The position numbers and the translations under genes are program-made. Shown piece by piece: positions 1-7,855 of a stretch of DNA of 64,000 nucleotides. The stretch is taken from assembly GCF_030542965.1 (NCBI RefSeq), contig NZ_JAUAOA010000002.1:124001-188000 (forward strand), read 5' to 3'. Within the stretch, counting starts at the first letter, position 1; each line of letters starts with the position of its first letter. Below the pieces are notes generated by a model. The model had not been told where the DNA came from. It made no database searches and saw only the letters and a program-made list of their open reading frames with translations. This DNA is from Azotosporobacter soli. GTDB lineage: Bacteria; Bacillota; Negativicutes; SG130.

Positions 1-3000
1 GTTACCTTGCGCTAGGTAGACGACGGGCACGAGCGCTTTCTGGCTGGAACCGTCGGGTAGTTTGACGTCTTGTTCGACCAGCCAGACCATATCACTGGTG
101 AGCTTGGCTATCTGGTCTTTAGTCAGAGCCACGCCAAAGGTCAGGTTGAAGGCGGTAGCTTCTGCCGCCGCATGATCGAGCAAGGCTTTGTATTCTTCGT
201 CAGCGCTGGCATAGCCGGTTAGAAATTGCCGTCCGGTCAGTTGGTTGACTTGTTGCGTCACCAGTTGCTGTTCGTAGAAGGCATCGCCGATGCGTTTTGC
301 TGTCGTGGCGGGGTCCAAATGAAGCGCGCTAAGCAAATAGTCGCTGGAAATGAAGCTTTGATAGTTGGCAAAGCGCGAATCGGTTTCTACTAAGAAGTGA
401 GCGGTTGGGTCTTTTTTCATGGTGTACAAACCGTTCAGACTGCCGAGGTTCATGCCTGTTCCCTGCTGCAAGGCGTCTACGGTTGTCGGTTTAACAATGG
501 TCAACGCATGTTGTGCCGCAAAGGTCGGCGCGTTTAGTGTCGGTGTGGAACCTGGCTGCGGTCCCGGCGTACCGTCAGGCCGCTGTTGGATATTGGCAAC
601 GCCGTTACCGACGAGGTTGATGCTGCCGGCAGTAAAGGTGGCCGGTAGCCCGTCGCCGATTGGTTTTGTCACGACAAAGGGTCCTGTCGTCTGCCAGCCG
701 TCCGAGGATTCGGTGTGCCCGTCACCGCCGGTTTGGAAGAGACCGCGAAAGTAAGAACGGACAATCGAGGTCGTCGTCTGTTTTAACTGATAACCCTGGT
801 TTTGCAAGTTGGCGACCTGGCCATTGACCGCACCGCCAACTGCGATTTCGCTATATTTGTTGAGAAACTGCTGGCCGATGTTCAAGTTAAAATCTTGTCC
901 GACGTGAAGTTTGCCTTTAACTGGCGTACCGCTGATGTATTCGGTCGCAATCGATGTGCTGGTGGTACGTGAATTAATCGGGCTGTCACAGTGATAAGTC
1001 GTCATTTTTTGCCAGTCTTTATCCGGATGCAAATATAGGTTTGGATCATAGCCTGGGTAGAAAGAAATCACATAGTTTCCGTTTGCATCAACTTTCATAC
1101 TGTTGCAATAGGCAGTTGTTTGACCTGCAACCTTTCCCGGCCAATCTAGCGGCCCACGTCCATCTGAATACTGAACTGTCGCATTCCAGGTCCACGCACT
1201 AGGCCTTTGCTGTATTATAGGTATCGTAACTGGAACATCGTTAAAAGTAACTTTACTCTGACTTACATCAACTGCAATAACCTTATCCTTGGGCACAGTT
1301 ACACTCACTGGATAATAAGCTGTATATGTAGAACGATCCTCAAAGTCACCATATGATATTAGCTGTTCTCCTTCAGTAGTCCCAAGTCTTGGGCTCTCTT
1401 TTACATAATGCGCCCAATACGTAAAATGGGGCGTCCGCGTCAACACCTTATCCGGCTGCTGTACGGTATTGGTTCCGATTGTCACCGGACTGCTGACGTT
1501 GTTGAGCTGCGTAGCAGTGATGTTCAAATTTTTCCCCGCATCAATCATCGCGCCCTGGTTGGTGACCACGGCAGTCGGATTGGTCAGTTTGCCGTTGCTG
1601 TCCACGGTCTGATCCGCGGCGATGTTGAGGTCGCCCAGAGCGATAATGGTTGCGTTATCTTGGTTGGTCAGCGTGTTTTTCGTCCACAAGTTCATTGTTC
1701 CAGCAGCGCCGATGACGGCCTGACTGCCTTGGTTGGTAAGATTGTTTGAGTTGATGGTGACCTGATTGCCAATAATGGTTGCATTGTTGGTGACGTCTTG
1801 TCCCTTGATTTCGACTTGGTCGCCTTCGATGCGTCCGTTGTTGGTTAAGTTGGCCGCGGCAGTCAAGTTGGTTGTCTTAGCGTTGATTTTCCCTTGGGCC
1901 GCATTGGCTAGGTTGGCTGCATTTATGGTCAAGGTCTCGCCGGATGTCAAGGTACCTTGGTTGGTGAAGTCTCCGTTGACGGTGAGGGTAAAGTCTTTTT
2001 TCGCCGACATGTCGTTGCCGGGATTGGTTATGCTGCCGGCGGTAAGCGCGAGTTTTCCTTCACTGTTAATTTTACCGGCACTGTTGTTTAGGTTGGCGGT
2101 TAGGTCTATTTTTAGGATTCCCGCTGCTTCACTCTTGTCTATGGTTCCGTTTTGGTTATCGAGCGCGGCGGCGCGCAAGGTCATGTCTTGCACGCTTTTT
2201 ATTTCCCCGTTGTCTTTGTTTGTAATTGCGCCTTCGGCGCTGGCCTCCAGTTTACCTGCAGCGTTGAGTTTGCCGGAGTCATTGCGAATTGTCCCTTTGG
2301 CGGTTAGGGTCAAATTGCCGCTGGTTTGGAGTACGGCTTTGTCGCTGTGGTCGATATCACCTTGGGTTGCGGTCAGTTGTACGTCACCGCCGGCAAAGGT
2401 GTTTGCCTTGGCCAGATTTAGGTTCGCTCCGGTTAGGCTGAGGTTGCCGGCGGCTTTATTTTCGCCGTTCAGGCTTAGGGTATTGCTGGCCGTGACGGTC
2501 AGGTTTCCGCTCGCAGCCAGGGTCTTGTCTTGTTTAACGCCCGCTGCCAGAGCGCCCGTGGATTGGACGGTTTGGCCGTTCAAATCCAGATGGCTTCCCG
2601 CGCCAATAAAGCCGCTGTTTTGCAACGCGGCTTGGGTGTTGATTGTCGTCGTACCCGCTGCGTACAAAGTGCCTTGGTTCGTGACGTCGCTTTGTCCGCT
2701 AATCTGTACGTTCCCCCCGGCGGTGGTATTTCCGGTGAGATTGATTTTACCGTTTTGTTCAAGCCGAATATCGCCGCTGGCTTGGATTGTGCCTTGGCTA
2801 TTCACGCCGACGCCGGTTTCGGTGCCGACGAGGGTGATTTTACCGGCGTACATGCCGCCGAGGGCCGCTACGTCGAGGGCGACGGCGGGTTTGGCTTCGC
2901 TGGGGTTAGCACTGATGGCCGCTGCCTGGCTGTTGGTCGCATTGACTTGGTTTGCGCCGGTGATGATGTTGAGTTCGTTGGCGTTGAGTTGTGCGTTGAG

Positions 3001-3618
3001 GTTGACGGAGCGTGCGATGATATCGACGCGGTCGGTCGTACTGGCATCGAGACCGCTGCCTTCGATCGCGATTTGTCCGCCGGTAACGCGAAAGGCTTCG
3101 AGGCTGCCGCTGCCGCCGAAGAAGGGGGTACCGGTGGTGAGGACGGCCCGGTTCACGTTAATAAAACCAAACCCATTGCCGACGATGCCGTTGGGGTTGG
3201 CTAGAATGAGGGTGGCTCTATTGCCGGCGATTTCTTGGAATCCGTTTAGGTTGGTGGGCAGTTTGCCGGTGACTTCGTTTAGAATGATCTGGGCGCTGCC
3301 GCCGCGCAGGTTGGGGTTGCCGGTAATCCAGCCTGCAAGCTTCGTGTTAACGAGACCGACACCGTTGTTGTAGATGATGCCGTTCGGTCCGACTTGGAGG
3401 TTCAGGTATTGGTTGTGCGACAGACCATTGGCGTTGGGCGCTAGGATCTGTACGACGGTGGTTCCGTTGGGCGCTTGGATGACGCCGGGATTTTTCCCGT
3501 TGCTGGGGTCGACGACGACTTCGGTCGCGGCGAGGACAGGTTGGGTGGTGAAGATGAGAATGAGTATCCATACTGCGAGTTGACGGACAAAGCCCACTCC
3601 CTTGTGCTTTGCTTTCAT
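1..3618 (-). CDS. Filamentous haemagglutinin-like exoprotein (TpsA), C-terminus beyond window
   Basis: Large secreted beta-helical adhesin or contact-dependent toxin carrier exported by the adjacent TpsB. The frame is open from the ATG at 3618 to base 1 (1206 codons) and continues outside. Residues 1-30 form a signal peptide (basic start, WILILIF core, cleavage after VLA). The TPS secretion domain follows, with the hallmark NPNL (about 101-104) and NPNGI (about 141-145) motifs, then degenerate Asn/Gly/Thr-rich repeats typical of a right-handed beta-helix. Near the left edge are stretches such as HFLVETDSRFANY and LVPVVYLAQ that recur in FhaB/CdiA proteins. A GGGGAG ribosome site precedes the ATG. 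The segment at about 1000-1400 is visibly richer in A+T than the rest. Whether a C-terminal toxin exists cannot be seen. Identity as TpsA is firm; its activity is unknown. Confidence 0.9.
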   Translation of the reverse strand, partial: MKAKHKGVGFVRQLAVWILILIFTTQPVLAATEVVVDPSNGKNPGVIQAPNGTTVVQILAPNANGLSHNQYLNLQVGPNGIIYNNGVGLVNTKLAGWITGNPNLRGGSAQIILNEVTGKLPTNLNGFQEIAGNRATLILANPNGIVGNGFGFINVNRAVLTTGTPFFGGSGSLEAFRVTGGQIAIEGSGLDASTTDRVDIIARSVNLNAQLNANELNIITGANQVNATNSQAAAISANPSEAKPAVALDVAALGGMYAGKITLVGTETGVGVNSQGTIQASGDIRLEQNGKINLTGNTTAGGNVQISGQSDVTNQGTLYAAGTTTINTQAALQNSGFIGAGSHLDLNGQTVQSTGALAAGVKQDKTLAASGNLTVTASNTLSLNGENKAAGNLSLTGANLNLAKANTFAGGDVQLTATQGDIDHSDKAVLQTSGNLTLTAKGTIRNDSGKLNAAGKLEASAEGAITNKDNGEIKSVQDMTLRAAALDNQNGTIDKSEAAGILKIDLTANLNNSAGKINSEGKLALTAGSITNPGNDMSAKKDFTLTVNGDFTNQGTLTSGETLTINAANLANAAQGKINAKTTNLTAAANLTNNGRIEGDQVEIKGQDVTNNATIIGNQVTINSNNLTNQGSQAVIGAAGTMNLWTKNTLTNQDNATIIALGDLNIAADQTVDSNGKLTNPTAVVTNQGAMIDAGKNLNITATQLNNVSSPVTIGTNTVQQPDKVLTRTPHFTYWAHYVKESPRLGTTEGEQLISYGDFEDRSTYTAYYPVSVTVPKDKVIAVDVSQSKVTFNDVPVTIPIIQQRPSAWTWNATVQYSDGRGPLDWPGKVAGQTTAYCNSMKVDANGNYVISFYPGYDPNLYLHPDKDWQKMTTYHCDSPINSRTTSTSIATEYISGTPVKGKLHVGQDFNLNIGQQFLNKYSEIAVGGAVNGQVANLQNQGYQLKQTTTSIVRSYFRGLFQTGGDGHTESSDGWQTTGPFVVTKPIGDGLPATFTAGSINLVGNGVANIQQRPDGTPGPQPGSTPTLNAPTFAAQHALTIVKPTTVDALQQGTGMNLGSLNGLYTMKKDPTAHFLVETDSRFANYQSFISSDYLLSALHLDPATTAKRIGDAFYEQQLVTQQVNQLTGRQFLTGYASADEEYKALLDHAAAEATAFNLTFGVALTKDQIAKLTSDMVWLVEQDVKLPDGSSQKALVPVVYLAQGN

Positions 3619-3745
3619 GCGTGTAATCTCCCCTTTATTCTTTTTTGCTCCCATTTTGCTTGTGATTTGGGTTTTCTGCTTTGGTTTTTCTTTGTTTTTC
3701 TCGTTTGTTTTTTTATTTATCGCTACGCAAGCTGCGCTCTTCTCC

Positions 3746-5464
3746 CTAGAGCTGCCAGCTGCATTGGAAACCGAAGGTGGGGTTGTCGCTTGTCATGGTC
3801 GGGGGTAGTTTGAGGGGCCAACCGACGAAGAGGTCGAGGTTGGCGCTCCCGATGGGGCCGCGTAGGCCGATGACGGCTCCCATGAGGTCGTTTCTGGTTT
3901 GGCTATTGGCGCTTGGGCCGCTGACGCGTCCATAGTCGAGGCCATAGTAGATTTCGCGTCCGTTTTCGCTAAGGGGAAAGCTGAGTTCGTTGCGCAGGTA
4001 CCAGCCGTTTTCGCCGAGGAGGGTTTGTTCGCCGTCAAAGCCGCGTACGGTATAGCGGTTGCCGATGCTGAAGCATTCGCCGCCGTAGATGCGGCTGTTG
4101 GTGTATTGGCCGCGTAAGGTCATGTTGTAGCGGGCTTCTTTGCCGAATATTGTTACAGGGGCGTTGAGGTCGATTTCGGCAGTCCATAGTCCGTATTGGC
4201 TGGTGTAGGCTCCGCCGGATATGGCGTTGTCGTCTTGGGGACCGAACCAGGGCATGCCGCGCCGGTAGGCGATTTGGTAGTCCCAGGTGGCTTTGCCGAT
4301 GTAGCGACGCTGGGAGAGGCCGAGTTCTAAGGAGGTGGTTTGTTTGCGCTGGTTGGTGATTTCAGCATCGTTGATGAAGTTGTGTCCGTTGTTTAGGGCG
4401 AGTTTCAGGTTGAGGCTGGTTTTGCTGGTTTTGTCGCGTTGTAGAATGCGTTCGATTTTGACCTCACCAGTTTCGCTTTCGCCGCTGTATTTGATGTCGC
4501 CGCCGAAGGCGGGAATGGTTTGTTTGTAGTTGCTGGTGCGGTAGCTGAGGGTGTAGGTGTAGTAGCCGTCGGGTACGGACCAGTAGAGGGAATGGCCGCC
4601 GGTTCCTTTGACGCTGGAATCGTCTTGGGCGTCGTTATTGAGGCTGATGTTGAAGAGGTCGTTTTTGCCGAAGAGGTTGTCGACGCTGTAGGTGTAGGAG
4701 GATTGAAGCTTTCCGGTGGCGCGGCTACCGGAGTCGTCGAGGGAAAGAACGAGTTTGTCGGCGACGCTTCGTTTCATGGTGATGACGACATCACTGGTGC
4801 CAGGCTTTTTACCGGGCAGGAGTTTGAAGTCGACGTCCTGGGAGGGTACGCGTTTGAGTTGTTCGAGGCCTTGTTCGAGGTCGCGCAGGTTTAAAAGGTC
4901 GCCGGTCGTACAGGGGAATGCCCCGCGCCAGTCGGCGCGGGCGACGGGTTCGGCAAAGCGAATGTCGCCAATGTATCCGGCGACAAGCTGAAGTTTTAGG
5001 GTGCCGCTGGCGAGGTCTTGTTCGGGTACGAGAATCCGGCTGGTGATGTAGCCGTGATCGATGAGGGCGTTGCTAAGGCGTTTGACAATGATGTCGATGC
5101 CTTGTTTGCCGATTTTTTTGTTGGCGTAGCGGTTGGCTTCGGCTTGAAGCCAAAAAAAGCGACGTGCATCGTCGCCGCTGATTTGAATGTTGCTGACAAG
5201 AAAGGCGGGGCTTTCGTCGGGCAGACTTTGCTCCTGGCTGGGTTTGTCTTTGGATTGTAGGAATACGTCACGGCTTTGCTGGCGCTGCTGGCGTTCTTGT
5301 TCTTGCTGGCGCGCGCGGCGCAGTTGTTCGTCGTCGTCACCGGGGGCGGCGAGTGCGGTGTTGGCTGCGCAAAAAAGGACGGCAACCGTTAGTACGAGCT
5401 GACTGATGGTCTTTTTCCAGGAGGATTTCGGAGTTTGTTTGGTAAGCAAAAGCATTCTCTCCAT
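3746..5464 (-). CDS. TpsB outer-membrane transporter (ShlB/FhaC family)
   Basis: Omp85-superfamily pore that recognises the TPS domain of its partner in the periplasm and exports it across the outer membrane. The 572-residue length is normal for the family. The N-terminus has a signal peptide with a VLTVAVLFCAA core and likely cleavage after ALA (about residue 40). A charged Gln/Arg-rich linker follows, then a POTRA region (about 90-240, including a YITSRILVPEQDL segment) and a C-terminal beta-barrel with alternating aromatic strands to the end. It lies 127 bases upstream of the haemagglutinin on the same strand, the usual tpsB-tpsA order. An in-frame Met at residue 4 is another possible start. 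Finding this gene in an otherwise Firmicute gene set implies an outer membrane. Confidence 0.93.
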   Translation of the reverse strand: MERMLLLTKQTPKSSWKKTISQLVLTVAVLFCAANTALAAPGDDDEQLRRARQQEQERQQRQQSRDVFLQSKDKPSQEQSLPDESPAFLVSNIQISGDDARRFFWLQAEANRYANKKIGKQGIDIIVKRLSNALIDHGYITSRILVPEQDLASGTLKLQLVAGYIGDIRFAEPVARADWRGAFPCTTGDLLNLRDLEQGLEQLKRVPSQDVDFKLLPGKKPGTSDVVITMKRSVADKLVLSLDDSGSRATGKLQSSYTYSVDNLFGKNDLFNISLNNDAQDDSSVKGTGGHSLYWSVPDGYYTYTLSYRTSNYKQTIPAFGGDIKYSGESETGEVKIERILQRDKTSKTSLNLKLALNNGHNFINDAEITNQRKQTTSLELGLSQRRYIGKATWDYQIAYRRGMPWFGPQDDNAISGGAYTSQYGLWTAEIDLNAPVTIFGKEARYNMTLRGQYTNSRIYGGECFSIGNRYTVRGFDGEQTLLGENGWYLRNELSFPLSENGREIYYGLDYGRVSGPSANSQTRNDLMGAVIGLRGPIGSANLDLFVGWPLKLPPTMTSDNPTFGFQCSWQL

Positions 5465-5490
5465 TCTTATCTTGCTATTCGCATAAAAAA

Positions 5491-5510
5491 AAATAGGCCT
5501 AAGCCTATTT
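5491..5510. terminator. Palindromic hairpin in tpsB leader
   Basis: AAATAGGC and GCCTATTT form a perfect 8-bp stem with a 4-base loop, flanked by A-run and T-run, so it reads the same on both strands. It sits about 30 bases upstream of the tpsB start codon, inside any leader made from the proposed -10 at 5549-5554. It could be an attenuator or a protein-binding palindrome. Confidence 0.4.
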
Positions 5511-5735
5511 TCATGTTTATATGGTTTGTTTTAGGCTAGATTGACCCTATTATAGGACATTTATCTCATTTTTGCTCGCTTAAAAAACTTTTTCAATCAT
5601 TTTTAAGTATGTGTTAAGTTTTGGAAATTGTTTTGATGAGGAAGAGAAGACAGCTTTTTGTAGTTTTTTGTGTGTTTTTTTTGGGGGGAATTCTTTAATA
5701 CTTTGAAAGAAGTATACCTTTGCCGCAAATAAATT

Positions 5736-5776
5736 GGAACCATCTCCTTGCCCGGAGGCAAAGCTATGGTTCCAAT
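5736..5776 (-). terminator. Stem-loop downstream of tmRNA
   Basis: TTGGAACCAT and ATGGTTCCAA can pair as a 10-bp stem around a 20-base loop, about 35 bases after the tmRNA CCA end. The following tract on the minus strand is only moderately T-rich, so it is a probable but not ideal terminator. Confidence 0.6.
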
Positions 5777-5811
5777 CACAATCAAGCGTTACGAATCGAT
5801 TCGATTCGATT

Positions 5812-6159
5812 TGGTGGAGGCGAGGAGAATCGAACTCCTGTCCAGAAGTATCACCATATAGGTTTCTCCGAGCGCAGTCTACAATTTAAATTTCGCCCCG
5901 TTGCCGCCTATAGACAAGCTGCGCTGGCGCTATCTCGTTAAAGTTTCCCAGTCGGCCCGCGGAGAATGAGGCCTCAGGTATCCTGCATTATGACGTCCTA
6001 TCCCGCCCCACAGGACGAGGGAGAGTAGAACGTTAGCATTAAGCTGCTAAAGCGTATTCGTTGTTTGCGTTTACTTATTTTCCACCGTGTCAACGGGCTG
6101 ATGGAACCCCGGCTCGCTGCCTATACCACAACCACCCCTGTCGAAACCAGTACGCCCCC
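5812..6159 (-). ncRNA. ssrA: tmRNA (SsrA), tag ANNEYALAA
   Basis: Transfer-messenger RNA that rescues stalled ribosomes together with SmpB, which is encoded nearby. The 5' end GGGGGCG (from 6159) pairs with CGCCTCC just before the genomic CCA at 5812, forming the acceptor stem. The 3' side carries the T-arm GGAGTTCGATTCTCC. The tag reading frame is at 6068-6039 on the minus strand and encodes ANNEYALAA followed by TAA, with the resume codon GCA. The length of 348 nt is typical. Pseudoknot sequence rich in G and C follows the tag. Confidence 0.97.
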
Positions 6160-6199
6160 TTTTTAATATCGAGGAAATGCGCCCATCTCCTCTTCTTTA

Positions 6200-6228
6200 A
6201 TTATAACACAGCTTACGCCGCTTGAACA
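6200..6228 (-). promoter_or_regulatory. Probable ssrA promoter
   Basis: A TATAAT box (plus-strand ATTATA at 6200-6205) lies 17 bp from a weak -35 TGTTCA (6223-6228). It is about 40 bases upstream of the mature tmRNA 5' end, leaving a short leader for RNase P to remove. Confidence 0.5.
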
Positions 6229-6246
6229 CTGGCAATGCGGCATTCA

Positions 6247-6621
6247 TCAACTGCCGTAACCGATCAGCGGCAGGACTTTTTCGATGCGGAAGAAAACAAG
6301 ATAGAGATTTTCACTCTTCGTCTCATCCTTCGGGCAATAGCGGCGCAGCGAAAAGAGCAGCTCTGTGTTCATTTCCTCGCGCACGCGGCGCAGATAGAGA
6401 CGCTTGCCTCCCATCTTCTCCTTCTCGATGAAGAGATAGCACGCGGACGGATTCTCCGTCACATTGTGATGGCTTTTGCGTTCGCGCATGATGAACGCGA
6501 TCATCCCGTCGTCCATGAAATGCGGCGTCGCATAGACCGCCGAATTGACTACCCCGTGACTGTCGGCCGTGGACAATATGCCATGCCCCTTTACGGCGGC
6601 AAAGTACTCTTTCAGTTCCAT
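6247..6621 (-). CDS. Pyridoxamine 5'-phosphate oxidase-like flavin split-barrel protein, copy 1
   Basis: Small FMN-binding split-barrel protein (124 aa) of the PNPOx-like superfamily; the substrate cannot be told from sequence. The family core reads as a GHGILSTAD strand, then VVNSAVYATPHF and the MRERKSHHNV stretch that in relatives lines the flavin phosphate site. An AGGAGG ribosome site precedes the ATG. A second gene at 6774-7148 encodes a protein about 74% identical by hand count, so this is a tandem duplication; the strong hairpin at 6730-6765 separates the two. It has no signal peptide or membrane segment, so it is cytosolic. The pair sits between ssrA and smpB. Confidence 0.82.
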   Translation of the reverse strand: MELKEYFAAVKGHGILSTADSHGVVNSAVYATPHFMDDGMIAFIMRERKSHHNVTENPSACYLFIEKEKMGGKRLYLRRVREEMNTELLFSLRRYCPKDETKSENLYLVFFRIEKVLPLIGYGS

Positions 6622-6729
6622 GACAAGACCTCCTTTGACTTAAAAAGTGTTTTAACCCATTATAAAAGATATTGGCATAAATTTCTATAGATAATATTTA
6701 TTATTTAGAAATAACTTTGTATACAATTT

Positions 6730-6765
6730 AAAATGACCCCGGCTTTTTTCGCCGGGGTCATTTTT
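6730..6765 (-). terminator. Intrinsic terminator between the two split-barrel genes
   Basis: ATGACCCCGGC and GCCGGGGTCAT form an 11-bp GC-rich stem with A/T runs on both sides, so it can act on either strand. It ends the 6774-7148 gene and separates it from its paralogue. Confidence 0.85.
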
Positions 6766-6773
6766 ATGAAACG

Positions 6774-7148
6774 CTAAGAACCGTAGCCGATCAAAGGGCG
6801 CACTTGTTCGATGCGGAAGAAGACCAGATACAGATCCTCATCGATCGTCTCGTCCTTCGAGCAGCGCCGACGCAGTTTGAAGAGCAGCTCGCTGTTCTTT
6901 TCTTCTTTGATGCGCCGCAGATGCAGACGTTTTCCTTCCATCTTGCCTTCTTCAATGAACATATAACAGGCGGACGGATTGTCGACCACGTTATGATGGC
7001 TGATACGATGGCGCATGATAAAAGCGACGTTATGCTCATCCACGAAATGCGGCGGCGCATAGACCGCCGAATTGACCACGCCGTGCACATCGGCGGTCGA
7101 CAGGATACCGTGCCCGCGCGCAGTGGCAAAGTATTCTTTCAGTGACAT
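6774..7148 (-). CDS. Pyridoxamine 5'-phosphate oxidase-like flavin split-barrel protein, copy 2
   Basis: Second 124-residue member of the tandem pair. It is colinear with copy 1 without gaps and has the same GHGILSTAD, VVNSAVYA and NPSACY segments and the same LIGYGS C-terminus. The two differ mainly in the middle (for example MRHRISHHNV here against MRERKSHHNV). A GGAGGGGG ribosome site precedes the ATG. It is followed immediately by the terminator at 6730-6765, suggesting separate transcription of the two copies. General family assignment is good; no specific reaction is claimed. Confidence 0.82.
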   Translation of the reverse strand: MSLKEYFATARGHGILSTADVHGVVNSAVYAPPHFVDEHNVAFIMRHRISHHNVVDNPSACYMFIEEGKMEGKRLHLRRIKEEKNSELLFKLRRRCSKDETIDEDLYLVFFRIEQVRPLIGYGS

Positions 7149-7295
7149 GATTCATACCCCCTCCATCAAACTAGCCTCTCTTTCCATTATAAAAGATATC
7201 GCCAAAAATTTCCAGAAATAATATTTACAGGTTGACAGACCCGCGTTTTTTTAAAGACGCGGTTTCAACACGACGAGGGGGAGAAGAGATAATGG

Positions 7296-7349
7296 CAAAG
7301 AAAAGCTGTCTTTCGTAGGCTGAAGCCTCTCAAAAGACAGCTTTTCTTT
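7296..7349 (-). terminator. smpB terminator
   Basis: AAAGAAAAGCTGTCTTT and its complement give a 17-bp stem directly after the smpB stop codon, followed by a T-containing tract on the minus strand. Confidence 0.8.
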
Positions 7350-7350
7350 G

Positions 7351-7824
7351 TTATTCGCGCTGCCGGTCGCGCATTTCGCGTTCCATATCGCGTTTGGCGT
7401 CTTTTTCGGCCAAATCGTGACGCTTGTCGTACGTCTTCTTACCGGTCGTCAACGCCAGTTCGACTTTGACTTTGCCGCGCGTAAAGTAAAGTTTCAGCGG
7501 CACGAGCGTGTAGCCTTTTTCCTGCACCTTGCCGACCAGTTTGTTGATTTCATAGCGATGCATCAGCATCTTGCGCACGCGAAGCGGTTCATGATTGAAG
7601 CGGTTGCCCTGCTCATACGGGCTGATGTGCATGTTGTGCAAGAACAGCTCGCCGTTGTCGATCCGGGCATAGGCGTCTTTCAAATTCGCTTTGCCGGCCC
7701 GCAGGGATTTGACCTCGGTGCCGGTGAGGGCGAGACCGGCTTCAAAGGTCTCGTGGATGTGATAGTCATGCCGGGCTTTGCGGTTCTCCGCCGCGATTTT
7801 GATGCCCGCAGCTTTTTTTTCCAA
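7351..7824 (-). CDS. smpB: SsrA-binding protein SmpB
   Basis: Binds the tRNA-like end of tmRNA and delivers it to stalled ribosomes. The 157-residue length is normal. Family features seen are the [10 protein letters not shown] start, the [18 protein letters not shown] strand-helix segment, [15 protein letters not shown], and a basic C-terminal tail ([23 protein letters not shown]) that enters the mRNA channel in known SmpBs. The start is TTG at 7824, placed nine bases after AGGAGG. It lies 31 bases downstream of rnr and close to ssrA, the conserved Firmicute arrangement. Confidence 0.97.
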   Translation of the reverse strand: MEKKAAGIKIAAENRKARHDYHIHETFEAGLALTGTEVKSLRAGKANLKDAYARIDNGELFLHNMHISPYEQGNRFNHEPLRVRKMLMHRYEINKLVGKVQEKGYTLVPLKLYFTRGKVKVELALTTGKKTYDKRHDLAEKDAKRDMEREMRDRQRE

Positions 7825-7855
7825 GGGCTGCGCCCTCCTTTCGTTAGCTTACTCT

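Larger units (their letters stand above)
5465..5811. other. A+T-rich intergenic region between tpsB and ssrA
   Basis: No convincing gene. It contains a short palindrome next to the tpsB start, a possible TATAAT-type -10 for tpsB on the minus strand (5549-5554, without a clear -35), and the tmRNA 3'-flanking hairpin at 5736-5776. Confidence 0.5.

Noticed and set aside
3339-3352. CTTCGTGTTAA repeat-end word inside the haemagglutinin gene
   Set aside because: Occurs singly within an intact conserved coding frame (LVNTKLAGW region); no partner end or core, so taken as chance.
1766-3373. Long plus-strand open frame (535 codons) opposite the haemagglutinin gene
   Set aside because: It is antisense to a clearly real secreted protein with signal peptide and TPS motifs; its composition (Val/Leu/Pro/Ser-rich) is a shadow of the repeats.
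7264-7300. AACACGA near the smpB terminator as a full repeat copy
   Set aside because: Only the left-end motif is present and no right end is seen; noted as a possible fragment only.
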